Below, piece by piece: positions 1 to 7,786 of a stretch of 52,608 bases of DNA (position 1 is the first letter of the stretch; every line of letters starts with the position of its first letter). The notes under the pieces are model-generated. The model was not told where the DNA came from. It saw nothing but the letters and a program-made list of their open reading frames with translations, and ran no database searches. The stretch lies in NCBI RefSeq assembly GCF_008632125.1, contig NZ_VWRN01000050.1:1-52608 (forward strand), written 5' to 3'. The translations under genes and the position numbers were made by a program. The DNA is from Cupriavidus cauae. GTDB taxonomy: Bacteria > Pseudomonadota > Gammaproteobacteria > Burkholderiales > Burkholderiaceae.

Positions 1-1
1 G

Positions 2-916
2 CGCGAGCCCGGGGCGCTGCTGACCTTGGCAGCGTGGGTGCGCGACGCGTGCGACGCTTCCAAGCGGATGCAGGCAGGCGAGCTGTGGCGGTCCGAGGCA
101 GGGACGCATCGTGGCGCAGTCACGATGGCGCAGGCCCTTGGCCAGCTGCACACGCTTGCCCCCCTGCCCACCGAGCTCGAGCCACTGCTTGCCGACCGCG
201 GTGACGCTTGGGTCGTCCATCAGGCGCGTTTTCCGCGCGCAGTCAGTCGCGAGCTGGCGCGCCTTGGCGAGCGTGGCTTGCGGTTTGACGCCCTGTTTGC
301 GTTCTACAAGGACAGCGGCGATACGTCCGAAGGCTCGCCAGCGTGGTACTGCCAGTCCGTCCAGCAGCAGATCCGGCAGCGCCATGGCACCTGCGCGTGC
401 CGGTGGGAACGCGTCAACGCCGGGTTCGGCGCGTTCTGTTGGATCCAGACCCAGCCTGATGAGTTGGGGCAAGAGCCGTTGCAATGCCCGTTTGAAGTGG
501 CGGTGCAGGACCTGGAGCTGGACTGGGGAAGCCAGGGCAGGGCGCTGCCGTCGCGGCTCGCGCAGCAAGAGATGTATCGCTTTCTGAAGGAATCGCACGC
601 GATGCGCGATGCTGGAGTGCTCTCCTATAAGGAGGGAGCGCAGGTGTCCCCGGACGGTTATCTTTACCTCATGCAACGGGTATGGCCCTGCTGCGAATGG
701 AATCGGGACTCCCCTTTGCTTGACCTGTTCCGGACTGCCGCGCGCTGGGAGATCGATAGCGAGCATCGCGCCATCACGCGCTGGTTGGACGATATTGAAG
801 CCGGCAGCCACCCTTCCCACCGCCAGGATCCCCTCTACTGTGTGCGCTTGCGCAGCGATGAACAGGGAGCGTCGCTTCTGCATTGGCGATCGGCCGACCA
901 CCAGTCTCGAGGGTGA
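2..916 (+). CDS. Hypothetical protein, 5'-truncated by the window edge
   Basis: The reading frame is open from the first complete codon at position 2 to the stop at 914-916, so the true start probably lies outside the window; the first in-window start candidates are a TTG at 26 and an ATG at 68. At least 296 residues are present. The protein is rich in Trp, Arg and Cys, with clusters such as CACRW near the middle and WPCCEW in the C-terminal third, and shows no signal peptide or membrane segment. I recognise no family. The downstream genes are small accessory genes on the other strand, so it may be cargo of an integrative element. Confidence rests on length, composition and an uninterrupted frame, not on homology. 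Confidence 0.55.
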   Translation, partial: REPGALLTLAAWVRDACDASKRMQAGELWRSEAGTHRGAVTMAQALGQLHTLAPLPTELEPLLADRGDAWVVHQARFPRAVSRELARLGERGLRFDALFAFYKDSGDTSEGSPAWYCQSVQQQIRQRHGTCACRWERVNAGFGAFCWIQTQPDELGQEPLQCPFEVAVQDLELDWGSQGRALPSRLAQQEMYRFLKESHAMRDAGVLSYKEGAQVSPDGYLYLMQRVWPCCEWNRDSPLLDLFRTAARWEIDSEHRAITRWLDDIEAGSHPSHRQDPLYCVRLRSDEQGASLLHWRSADHQSRG

Positions 917-1127
917 GGGGCGGCGCTGGCGGGCCGGGCGCACGAGGGACCGCCGGCGGCCGTCAACCGTCTACGGTCCCGAAATCAGGGCACCGACCGG
1001 GCCGGCAGCTATCCGTTGGGCATCGTGGTCGCGTTTTGCGGATGTTCTGGGACAGTCGGCCGTAGCCAGTAGGCTGGTGCGACCAGGGATGAAGCGCACC
1101 GATCGGCTGCCGATACGGTGAGGCGAC

Positions 1128-1157
1128 AAAAAGCCCGCCTGTGACGGCAGGCGGGCT
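1128..1157 (-). terminator. Rho-independent terminator
   Basis: On the minus strand a 10-bp perfect stem AGCCCGCCTG/CAGGCGGGCT with a 6-base loop is followed by five T residues. It starts at the stop codon of the small minus-strand gene at 1156-1407, which supports that gene being real. Confidence 0.85.
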
Positions 1158-1407
1158 AAAACGGTCGACGCGGGGGTGCCTTGCCGCGCCGTTCCAGCTG
1201 CAGGGCACTGGCGGCAGCGCGGTCGCGGCGCGCGATCTGCACCGCTACAAGTGACGCCGGGCTGGCGAGGCGGCGCCCTGTTTCAATCAGCCCACCATAC
1301 AAACCACAAGCGCGCGTCGCCTCAGCCATCGAATAGTGATGGCCATCAATCAACGCAAGGCGCACTTGGTCGCCATAGCGTATGCGCGAGCCATCCACGG
1401 GTTTCAT
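1156..1407 (-). CDS. Small conserved protein, paralogue of the gene at 5550
   Basis: This encodes 83 residues from the ATG at 1407; the open frame runs further upstream, but the start begins where similarity to the paralogue begins. It shares with the 82-residue protein at 5550-5798 the pattern RYxDQxRLxLxDxHxYSMxEA, a conserved Cys and the block LIETxR, roughly residues 9-45. The family is unknown to me. The YSMxEA segment may be part of a small helical or helix-turn-helix fold, but that is a guess. The ribosome site is weak. A strong terminator overlaps the stop codon, and a MazE-like remnant lies 60 bp upstream on the same strand. Paralogy plus the terminator make this a real gene despite its size. 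Confidence 0.65.
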   Translation of the reverse strand: MKPVDGSRIRYGDQVRLALIDGHHYSMAEATRACGLYGGLIETGRRLASPASLVAVQIARRDRAAASALQLERRGKAPPRRPF

Positions 1408-1466
1408 GCATCGATTGTATCGTAGCCTGGAAGCGGAGCCGCTGTGCCCGCGGTGGCCGGCAGCCA

Positions 1467-1697
1467 TCATGGCCGGCGTCTGCTCGGTGAACGGGGCTGG
1501 GCAGACGCCGTTTGATGGCCAGAGGTCTGCCGTTCCTGGCCCACGGCCGGGCCGAAATCCACTTCACCGTGGCGGTTTTCAGGTGTGATGCCAGCGATCA
1601 GAGCCTCTACGTCATACGCATCCTTGGCCGCTTCCGCGATCTCGGCCGGGCGCCGGAGCGAGGTGCCCTTACCCGACTTTCGTATTTTTGTTCGCAT
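1467..1697 (-). pseudogene. Remnant of a MazE/AbrB-family antitoxin
   Basis: The frame from the ATG at 1697 begins MRTKIRKSG, resembling the AbrB-fold start of MazE/ChpB antitoxins, and ends with the family's toxin-binding tail GITPENRHGEVDFGPAVG. The central part is much shorter than in intact proteins, and the usual swapped-hairpin motif (WGNSLAVRIP-like) is replaced by a Lys/Arg-rich stretch, suggesting an internal deletion or compensated frameshifts. After the tail the frame reads into low-complexity sequence, and no MazF-like toxin is visible downstream. I read this as a decayed addiction module. It could still be expressed as a 76-residue protein, so pseudogene status is an inference. 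Confidence 0.45.
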
Positions 1698-2046
1698 CCG
1701 ATGCGCTCCCGACATTGCCAGCCCGTCGATACTATACCGTGGCCACCGTTGCGAAACCGGGCCAGGCGCTGAGGCCGTCAGCGGCGATCCCGGCCTCGCG
1801 CTATAGCGCACGAGCCATGAAGTGGACTCGGCAAGGGGGTACGCCACTGTGCCTGGCGTCGGTCTCCGTGCCCGTCTGCAGAAGCGGTCAGCGCCTCTCG
1901 GGGCGCCGCAATGCGGCATGCGGGGTTCGTGTTGAAGACCTACCCAGTTGCCATCTGGGCGAAACCAGGCGCCGGCTCAGCGCCAAAATTTGTCGCTCGG
2001 CTGCAGGCGCCGTTGAAATGGTGCGAATCCTTGGGTGCGGCCGCCA
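1698..2046. other. Intergenic, no gene seen
   Basis: About 350 bp lie between the antitoxin remnant and the 3' end of the diguanylate cyclase gene. The overlapping open frames have coding-shadow composition and no recognisable motif. I see no repeat or terminator here. Confidence 0.4.
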
Positions 2047-3624
2047 TCATGCTGGTGAATCGACCGCGCGCAGGCTCAGTACGCGGTTGCGGCCGGCGCG
2101 CTTGGCCCGGTACAACGCCTCGTCCGCTGCACGAAAGAACGCCCGCAGGTCGGGATACACGGGCGATGCGCCACCATTGCCTTCGGTCACCACGCCGACG
2201 CTGACGCTGATTCGGCCAAAGGGGCTTCCTGCGTTCTCTACGCCGAGCGCAAGGACGGACGCCCGCACAGCTTCGGCGATGGCCGCAGCGCGCGCCGCGT
2301 CGGTGCCGGGCAGCAACACGGCAAACTCCTCCCCGCCATAGCGTCCCGCGTAGTCGCCCGCACGGCGCAACTGCTGGCGAACGCATTTGCCCACGGCGGC
2401 GAGCGCATCATCGCCAGCCACATGGCCGTAGCGGTCGTTGAACTGCTTGAAATAGTCCACGTCGATCATCAACAGCGACAGCGGCTGCAGCTCGCGCCGG
2501 CTGCGACGCCATTCACGGTCGGCAATTTCATCCAGGGCGCGGCGGCTGCCCAAGCCGGTCAAGCCGTCGGTGTCCGCCAGCCAGCGCAGGTGCGCTTCGA
2601 CCGCGAGGCGTCGCCGCCATTGCCGGGCCAGCGAGACGGCCAATGTCACGATGGCCAGGTTCATCGCCATCACCAGCCCAGCAAACCACCAGGCTCGCGT
2701 GCGCCAGACCGCCAGCACGTCGTCCATGGCGCGCCCCACCACAACTGTCAGCGGAAAGCCATCGACCCGGCGGAAACTGTACAGGCGCCGTATGCCGTCG
2801 ACGGTGCCCGCCGCAATCAGTTCGCCATGCGGTTCACGAAGTATGGGCGCAAACGCGGGCGTGGTCGGCACCGTGCGGCCGATCAGACTGGCATCCATGG
2901 GGCGGCGCATGAGGATGGTGCCGTCGTGGCGCATCAACGCCAGTGCGCCGCCCTCGCCCAGGGCCACGCCGGCGAACAGCTTGCGGAAGTACTCCAGCCG
3001 CAGCGTGCTGGCCACGATGCCAGCGAATTGGCCGTCGGGGCCGGGCACGCGCAGACTCAGTGCGATCGAGGTCGGGTTGTCGGGTACCAAGCGAGGCTGG
3101 AACGGGCGGCTCAAGTAGACCGCGGACTGCCCCAGGTCTCGTTGCGCGATGAAGTAGTCGCGATCGGCCAGGTTCACCGGGCGCGGCGGCCAGTGCCGGG
3201 AATCGAGGATCAGGCGCCCCTGCGCGTCGGCCACCAGTAATGCACCAGTGTCCTCCGTTTCGTTGAACGCTCCGAACAGCACACGCTGGCGCAGCGGTGG
3301 CGACAACGCCATGACGGCGGGATTGCGCATGGCATCGAGGGCATGACGCATCGACGCCTCGTGCAGCTGGAGGTTGCGCGCGATGCCGCGCTCCAGAGTC
3401 AGCGCGAGGTTGGCCGATGCCTCCCGGGCGCTGGCCAGCGCGTCCCGGCGCATCTGCAGCAGGGCGGTGGCTGTCAGCGCCGTGATCGCGGCCACCAGCA
3501 TCAAGGCAAGCGGGACCATCAACGCGGCCGGCGAAAAGCGGGCAGCCGTCATCGGCTGCGGCGGCAAGGGAGCAATGGCGGTGTCTGGAGCTGAGGTCAT
3601 CGTTGTCGTGCGCGGGTCGCCCAT
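2047..3624 (-). CDS. Membrane diguanylate cyclase with periplasmic Cache-like sensor
   Basis: The protein makes the second messenger cyclic di-GMP from two GTP. It is 525 residues long. An N-terminal membrane helix (about 31-54) and a second (about 311-333) bracket a periplasmic PDC/dCache-like sensor region with NxxDRDYF and a long-chain ligand-pocket layout. A GGDEF domain follows, with the intact active-site motif GGEEF at 430-434 and an inhibitory-site RAGD (RxxD) exactly five residues before it, so product inhibition is expected. No EAL domain is present. The start at 3624 has an AAGGTG ribosome site; an alternative ATG at 3600 overlaps the preceding gene's stop as ATGA. It may link an external signal to biofilm formation, and the pilus operon nearby fits that, but the sensor ligand is unknown. 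Confidence 0.93.
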   Translation of the reverse strand: MGDPRTTTMTSAPDTAIAPLPPQPMTAARFSPAALMVPLALMLVAAITALTATALLQMRRDALASAREASANLALTLERGIARNLQLHEASMRHALDAMRNPAVMALSPPLRQRVLFGAFNETEDTGALLVADAQGRLILDSRHWPPRPVNLADRDYFIAQRDLGQSAVYLSRPFQPRLVPDNPTSIALSLRVPGPDGQFAGIVASTLRLEYFRKLFAGVALGEGGALALMRHDGTILMRRPMDASLIGRTVPTTPAFAPILREPHGELIAAGTVDGIRRLYSFRRVDGFPLTVVVGRAMDDVLAVWRTRAWWFAGLVMAMNLAIVTLAVSLARQWRRRLAVEAHLRWLADTDGLTGLGSRRALDEIADREWRRSRRELQPLSLLMIDVDYFKQFNDRYGHVAGDDALAAVGKCVRQQLRRAGDYAGRYGGEEFAVLLPGTDAARAAAIAEAVRASVLALGVENAGSPFGRISVSVGVVTEGNGGASPVYPDLRAFFRAADEALYRAKRAGRNRVLSLRAVDSPA

Positions 3625-3866
3625 TCGCTACACCTTAGCCATGGGCGGCAAATCCACGCTCGCTCGTCGGATTGGCGTTGTGCCTTCGCGCTCGTCAGGT
3701 AGCGCTCGAGCAGGGCGATACGGGCATGCAAGCACCACAGCACGCTGTTCGCATGCGCCACACAAATGCGGCCAGGGCGCCAGCGTTGCCTGAATAGGCG
3801 ACGGCGTTGTGCGGCCGCCTGCGTGTGCAGCAGGAGCAGAGTTGCCTCAAGTCGGGCCAGATTCAT
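3597..3866 (-). CDS. Small basic hypothetical protein upstream of the cyclase
   Basis: This encodes 89 residues, Arg- and Leu-rich, with a helical N-terminal half and three Trp and three Cys. Its stop overlaps the internal ATG of the diguanylate cyclase gene at 3600 as ATGA, an arrangement typical of translational coupling, and it overlaps the longer cyclase frame by 28 bp. I recognise no family and see no clear ribosome site. It may be a genuine partner gene or only an open frame in the cyclase promoter region. Confidence 0.35.
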   Translation of the reverse strand: MNLARLEATLLLLHTQAAAQRRRLFRQRWRPGRICVAHANSVLWCLHARIALLERYLTSAKAQRQSDERAWICRPWLRCSEWATRARQR

Positions 3867-3970
3867 CGCGCGGGACAGTGTGGTTTTTCCAACGCGGATT
3901 ATGTACCGTCTCTGGCACTTTATGGCGACTGGACTCTACAATCGCTGCCGTGCCCACTTTCAGGTGTGCG

Positions 3971-4228
3971 ATGACCGACCGAGCCGACGACCCGTTGATT
4001 GCCGCCCTCTACCGTGTACCAGAAGGCTGGATGGTGGCGGAAGTACAAGGCAGCCGGGTCATGCAACTGGGACCGTTGCCGACCGAACCGATGCCGACCG
4101 ATCTGATCGCGGCGATGTTTCCCGACGCCCCGGTGTTGCACCTGGAGCCAGCGCCGGCGCCGTTGGAGGACGCCGTGCTGCTGCAGCACCTGACAGCACA
4201 CTCAGGCCCCTTTTCGGACCGCCGCTAG
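3971..4228 (+). CDS. Small acidic hypothetical protein
   Basis: This encodes 85 residues from the ATG at 3971; the open frame upstream of it has non-coding character. The sequence opens MTDRADDPLIAALYRVPEGW and continues with a Pro-rich middle and a Leu-rich C-terminal helix. There is no signal peptide or known motif. A strong terminator follows 50 bp after the stop, which supports a single-gene transcript. No family is recognised. Confidence 0.55.
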   Translation: MTDRADDPLIAALYRVPEGWMVAEVQGSRVMQLGPLPTEPMPTDLIAAMFPDAPVLHLEPAPAPLEDAVLLQHLTAHSGPFSDRR

Positions 4229-4280
4229 CGCGCCGTGTTCACCGGACGATCGATTTCGCCGGATTCCCAACCCGGCGTAG

Positions 4281-4306
4281 CGCCCGCTTCGGCGGGCGTC
4301 TTTTTT
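4281..4306 (+). terminator. Rho-independent terminator
   Basis: A perfect 7-bp stem CGCCCGC/GCGGGCG closes on a stable TTCG tetraloop and is followed by TCTTTTTT. It terminates transcription of the small gene ending at 4228. Confidence 0.9.
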
Positions 4307-4512
4307 CAGGCATTTTTTGCCGCGGCCACCAACCGTGATTGTTAGATACAAATAAGTCACAGTTTCTCGGCGACTTGCCTCCAGGCTGCCGGCCTCGTCA
4401 ACTGTCGGCGGGCATAATGGCGTGCACCGCCGGGTTCCTGCTTTATGCTTAGTGCCGGATCAGCGCACGACGTGACGTTACGGCGTTTCCCTAAAATCAA
4501 ACAAGACATCAA

Positions 4513-4797
4513 GTGGCCGAAAATAACAATGACGCGAGCGCACAGCAGCCAGCCGACGACGCCGCGGTGCAAAACCGCTCGTTCACCATTCCCGTTGACG
4601 GGCCGTTGAGCGTGACGCTGAAGGGCAACCGCGTCGAGATCAATGTCGTCATGGGCATCTCCGGCCAGGTGGAAGGGATGCGCACCGTGTTGAGCTTGAC
4701 GCCGGAGGCCTCCGGCCAATTGATTGGCTGTATCAAAAAGGCGCTCGATGAGGGGCTGATGACGTTCACCTTGGGCCGGGCTACCCCACTGCAGTGA
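4513..4797 (+). CDS. Small hypothetical protein
   Basis: This encodes 94 residues from a GTG at 4513. The first ~20 residues are polar and disordered. The rest alternates beta-strand-like (SFTIPVDGPLSVTLKGNRV) and helical segments, giving a small compact-domain pattern. It has no signal peptide or membrane helix, and I recognise no family. A clear ribosome site is lacking. Codon use resembles its neighbours. It is one of several isolated small genes in this accessory region. Confidence 0.55.
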   Translation: MAENNNDASAQQPADDAAVQNRSFTIPVDGPLSVTLKGNRVEINVVMGISGQVEGMRTVLSLTPEASGQLIGCIKKALDEGLMTFTLGRATPLQ

Positions 4798-4957
4798 ACC
4801 GGGCGCGGCCGTGCACGGCTTGGCTGGATCGCTGAGACTCGGTTACCTTCTTCGCCTTAGGTGCGTCGCGGGCCGCCGTCACCGGCGAAGCAGCTGCCGG
4901 TTATTGTGCGCAGCGCTAAGCCCGGTCGCTTGCAACGTGACGACCGTCGGAGGAAAA

Positions 4958-5197
4958 ATGGCCATCACGAGAGCCTTCCAGTATGGCGACGCGTTCGCGG
5001 TTTGTATTCCGGCCGCGCTTGCATACGAGGATACGGATATCGAACTGGAGATCGAGCGCATCGGCGACGAATTGCGGATCCGACCTGCACGGCGCTCGCT
5101 TGCCGGTGTCGTGCAGAAGTTCGCCAGTTTTTCCCCTGACGGATTGCCATACGAACGCGACGACCAGGAGCAGGCCGATCGCCAAGCCCCGTCATGA
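4958..5197 (+). CDS. VapB/AbrB-type antitoxin without visible toxin
   Basis: This encodes 79 residues from the ATG at 4958, preceded by a good ribosome site (GGAGG). The N-terminal half (FQYGDAFAVCIPAAL) has the swapped-hairpin AbrB DNA-binding pattern of VapB antitoxins (FQxGxSQAVRLP-like), and the tail RRSLAGVVQKFASFSPDG matches the toxin-wrapping C terminus of that family. VapB normally binds a PIN-domain RNase, VapC, encoded directly downstream with an ATGA overlap. Here an ATG does overlap the stop at 5194, but the frame that follows has no PIN-domain residues. It is therefore an orphan antitoxin or what remains of a decayed pair. Confidence 0.7.
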   Translation: MAITRAFQYGDAFAVCIPAALAYEDTDIELEIERIGDELRIRPARRSLAGVVQKFASFSPDGLPYERDDQEQADRQAPS

Positions 5198-5549
5198 CGG
5201 CCTTGAGCTGGCGCAAAAAAAAAGCGCGAGCTTTCTGGGAGCGTCGCGCCAATGTCCGCATTGGGGTGCGGGCGGGGGAATTCTGCCATCGAATGGAGCC
5301 GTCAGCAATCCTGGTGGGCACCACTGTCCGTCAGCTCACTGGCTTGTCGGATGACCCAGTCGACCATTGCGCCAAGGGACCAGTTGGCATTCTTACCGTG
5401 CCTTCGGTCGAGTCGCACGCGGGACACGCAACGCGACCATGTGGCTCCAGCGGCAAGACTTGCCTGCACGCGTGGCAGTCAAACACGAAATCGGTCATTT
5501 GCACGCTCCCCGGTGGCGTCCACTGCTTGAACCGAACTGCATGAGGTCG
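5198..5549. other. Intergenic, possible site of a lost VapC gene
   Basis: About 350 bp follow the antitoxin. The frame starting at 5194 (116 residues) is Cys-, His- and Ser-rich without PIN-domain acidic residues and looks non-coding. A run of ten A residues lies near 5216-5225. No convincing gene or terminator is visible. Confidence 0.4.
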
Positions 5550-5798
5550 CTAACCCATGTTCCATGGGCGATCGCTCGGCAACGCCCGCCGGTATGCACC
5601 CACATCGAGCCTGGCCAGCTGGCGAGCGACCTTGTCCGCCGACACGCCGTTGCACCGAGCGGTTTCAATGAGCCGCTGGTGCCGCGCGCAGGACACGCTG
5701 GCTTCCGTCATCGAATAACCGTGGGCATCCAGCAGACACAGACGGAGCTGATCCTGATAGCGGGCTCGTTGCATCAAGCGGGACGGGAAGGTCGACAT
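5550..5798 (-). CDS. Small conserved protein, paralogue of the gene at 1156
   Basis: This encodes 82 residues from the ATG at 5798. It aligns with the 83-residue protein at 1156-1407 over roughly residues 13-50, sharing RYxDQxRLxLxDxHxYSMxEA, a Cys and LIETxR, followed by a second helix (KVARQLAR against LVAVQIAR). Two diverged copies within 5 kb on the same strand indicate a real, selected family. The function is unknown. A short near-palindrome TAGAAAATTCTA overlaps the start codon and could be an operator. No terminator is evident, unlike for its paralogue. Confidence 0.6.
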   Translation of the reverse strand: MSTFPSRLMQRARYQDQLRLCLLDAHGYSMTEASVSCARHQRLIETARCNGVSADKVARQLARLDVGAYRRALPSDRPWNMG

Positions 5799-6069
5799 AG
5801 AAAATTCTAGTAACAGTGCTGCGCGAACGCATCGTCCATAAGGGGGCGTGGGAGGGACTGCAAGCGCTCGGCGGCATGCCGCGATTCAAGTCCGAGCCTC
5901 ACTCGTCTTGCTCCTCCAGCGCAGCGCCAGGCTCGCTGGCTCCTATGCCATCGAGGGGAACGTCCCCATAGGCACGCAGCACGTGCGTCGGCAAGCCCGG
6001 CGCACGCCAATTACCCCTGAACGTTGCAAGAAATCTGCCGTTTACAGGCGGGTACTTCCTCTATGCATC

Positions 6070-6345
6070 ATGAAGACCCGTTCTATTGCTTTAGCCGTCG
6101 CCATGATCGTGCCAGGCATGCCATGGCGCGACGCGCATGCCGCCACATGGGCCCGGCTCGGGGTGCGGCTCGCCATCCCGGATGTCTGCGTCATTTCCAG
6201 CACGGAGGGAACCTTACCACAAGTGTCGTGTGCGCTTAACACCGCTTTTAGGATCGACTCCATCTCGCAGACGCCGCCATCGCGCAGACATGACGAACCG
6301 ATGGCCGAGGCTCAGGATTTTTCCCTGCTCGAAATTGAGTTTTAA
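6070..6345 (+). CDS. Short secreted protein resembling a truncated spore-coat-U pilin
   Basis: This encodes 91 residues from the ATG at 6070. A clear signal peptide ends at about residue 24 (DAHA, then ATW). The mature part contains VRLAIPDVCVISS and VSCALNTAFRI, which line up with the first Cys strand (VRLTLANDCAISA) and the second Cys strand (VSVTCTTGAPYNV) of the pilin encoded at 6439. The intervening and C-terminal strands are mostly missing. It lies 93 bp upstream of the pilus operon in the same direction. It may be a minor or cap subunit, a regulator of pilus assembly, or a degenerate pilin. The ribosome site is weak. Confidence 0.55.
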   Translation: MKTRSIALAVAMIVPGMPWRDAHAATWARLGVRLAIPDVCVISSTEGTLPQVSCALNTAFRIDSISQTPPSRRHDEPMAEAQDFSLLEIEF

Positions 6346-6352
6346 GCCCGTT

Positions 6353-6379
6353 TTACCATGGTAACAAAACGTTGCAGCA
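6353..6379. promoter_or_regulatory. Palindrome and GTAACAAA-N4-TGCA motif upstream of pilus operon
   Basis: The perfect palindrome TTACCATGGTAA (6353-6364) runs into GTAACAAAACGTTGCA (6361-6376). The second element fits the GTAACAAA-N4-TGCA motif repeated at 13561-14471 and 28704-28745. It sits 60-86 bp upstream of the pilin start, a plausible operator position. No protein is known to bind it. Confidence 0.4.
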
Positions 6380-6438
6380 GGAAACTTCCTTATCGGTGTG
6401 CGTTAGCCTTTGCTTAACACCAATAGGAGAGGGGTTCC

Positions 6439-6951
6439 ATGCGATTCTCCCTGTTGCGTCCGCAGCAAAAACTCGGACGCGTGGCTACGCTGGTCTTGGC
6501 CGCACTGTTTCCGAGTTGGCTGGGGGCGGCCACCAAGACCACCACCTTTCAGGTGCGGTTGACGCTGGCAAACGACTGCGCCATTTCCGCCTCCGATCTG
6601 GATTTCGGCTCTCAGGGCGTACTGGGCGCCAATATCGACCAGACCACGACAGTTAGCGTCACCTGCACCACCGGAGCGCCGTATAACGTCGGCCTCGATG
6701 CCGGTACCGCGGCCGGGTCCACCATTGCGAACCGGCTGCTGGCCGGGCCTGCTGCGGCAACCGTGCGCTACCAGCTGTATCGCGACGCGGCTCGTACCCA
6801 GATCTGGGGCAACACGCCCGGCACGGATACGGTCGCCGGCACTGGCAACGGCGCCGCCCAAACCTTGACGGTGTACGGCCGCGTACCGCCGCAGACCACG
6901 CCCGCGGCCGGTGCCTATACGTCGAACATCACGGCAACCATTAATTTCTGA
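6439..6951 (+). CDS. Spore-coat-U domain major pilin subunit (CsuA/B-like)
   Basis: This is the structural subunit of an archaic-type chaperone-usher pilus. It has 170 residues, with a signal peptide of about 30 residues ending near GAA. The mature part is one SCPU domain: a strand with the first Cys (LANDCAISASDLDFG), the hallmark LDFGSQGVL turn, the second Cys strand VSVTCTTGAPYNV, the block YQLYRDAARTQIWG and a terminal strand ITATINF. Two Cys would form the family's disulphide. It has a strong ribosome site (AGGAGAGGGG). It is the first gene of the pilin-chaperone-usher-tip operon, and its stop overlaps the chaperone start as TGATG. It is about the usual length for the family. Confidence 0.9.
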   Translation: MRFSLLRPQQKLGRVATLVLAALFPSWLGAATKTTTFQVRLTLANDCAISASDLDFGSQGVLGANIDQTTTVSVTCTTGAPYNVGLDAGTAAGSTIANRLLAGPAAATVRYQLYRDAARTQIWGNTPGTDTVAGTGNGAAQTLTVYGRVPPQTTPAAGAYTSNITATINF

Positions 6952-7736
6952 TGGTGGCCCCGCCCGCGACACGGGTGCGGCGATCGAAGGCGCCGGCGGC
7001 GCGATGTCGCGCTGCGCTGCTGACGTATGCCATGCTCGCCAGCGCCGCACATGGCGCCGCGCTGCAGATTTCGCCGATCCGTATCGACATGCCGACAGCG
7101 CCTGGCGCTGGCGCGCTGATACTGCGCAACCAGGGAGATACGCCCATCCATGCGCAGGTGCGCGTCTTCCGCTGGACGCAATCGGGCTTGGACGACGTGC
7201 TGGAACCGACGGACACCGTCGTGGCAAGCCCACCAATCGTGCGCATTGCGCCGGGCGAGGAGCAGCTGGTGCGGGTGGTGCATCCCCATACCGCCGCCAG
7301 CGCCGCAGAAACAAGCTACCGTTTGCTGATTGACGAGCTGCCGCAAAGCGGGCCTCCCGCCGCCGGCGTGCGGGTGCAATTGCGCTATTCCGTGCCGGTC
7401 TTCGTTGGCACGCCTCAGGGAATACCGCCTGCCTTGCAGTTCACGCTGCGGCAAGACAGTGCGCAATGGCGGCTCGAGGCACGCAATGGCGGTAACCGCC
7501 ATGCGCAAATCAGCGATGTCACACTGGTCGCACAGAGCGGCGCCAAGCTCGCCGTCACGCGAGGGCTGCTTGGCTATGCGCTGGCCGGCTCCGGTCGCCA
7601 GTGGGCGCTGCCCGCCGACTATCGGATCTCCCCCTCTACGAGCTGGCGGCTGGAGGCCTCGGTCAATGGCGTTCGCATCACCGCTGCAGTCCGCGTAGCA
7701 GCCCCCGGCGAGGCTGGCAGCGCCGATGCCAGGTAA
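6951..7736 (+). CDS. Periplasmic pilus assembly chaperone (PapD/CsuC family)
   Basis: The protein folds and escorts pilin subunits to the usher by donating a beta strand. It has 261 residues and an Arg-rich N-terminal region, then a secretion signal ending near residue 35 (HGAA). The first Ig-like domain has the typical start LQISPIRIDMP, the strand LRNQGDTPIHAQVRVFRW and the motif VRIAPGEEQLVRVV, with YRLLIDELP as the G1-strand region. The second domain starts near YSVPVFVGTP. The start overlaps the pilin stop by one base (TGATG), implying coupled translation. The usher follows within 15-50 bp. Confidence 0.92.
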   Translation: MVAPPATRVRRSKAPAARCRAALLTYAMLASAAHGAALQISPIRIDMPTAPGAGALILRNQGDTPIHAQVRVFRWTQSGLDDVLEPTDTVVASPPIVRIAPGEEQLVRVVHPHTAASAAETSYRLLIDELPQSGPPAAGVRVQLRYSVPVFVGTPQGIPPALQFTLRQDSAQWRLEARNGGNRHAQISDVTLVAQSGAKLAVTRGLLGYALAGSGRQWALPADYRISPSTSWRLEASVNGVRITAAVRVAAPGEAGSADAR

Positions 7737-7786
7737 GGACGGACCGGGCTGTGGCGGGCGCCGTTCGGGCTGCCGAGCGCCGGCAC

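Noticed and set aside
1382..1806. Plus-strand small frames across the MazE remnant
   Set aside because: No ribosome sites or motifs; the minus-strand MazE-like tail explains the open frames.
5194..5544. 116-residue frame overlapping the VapB stop, considered as VapC
   Set aside because: It lacks the N-terminal LLDT-like strand and the conserved acidic residues of PIN domains.
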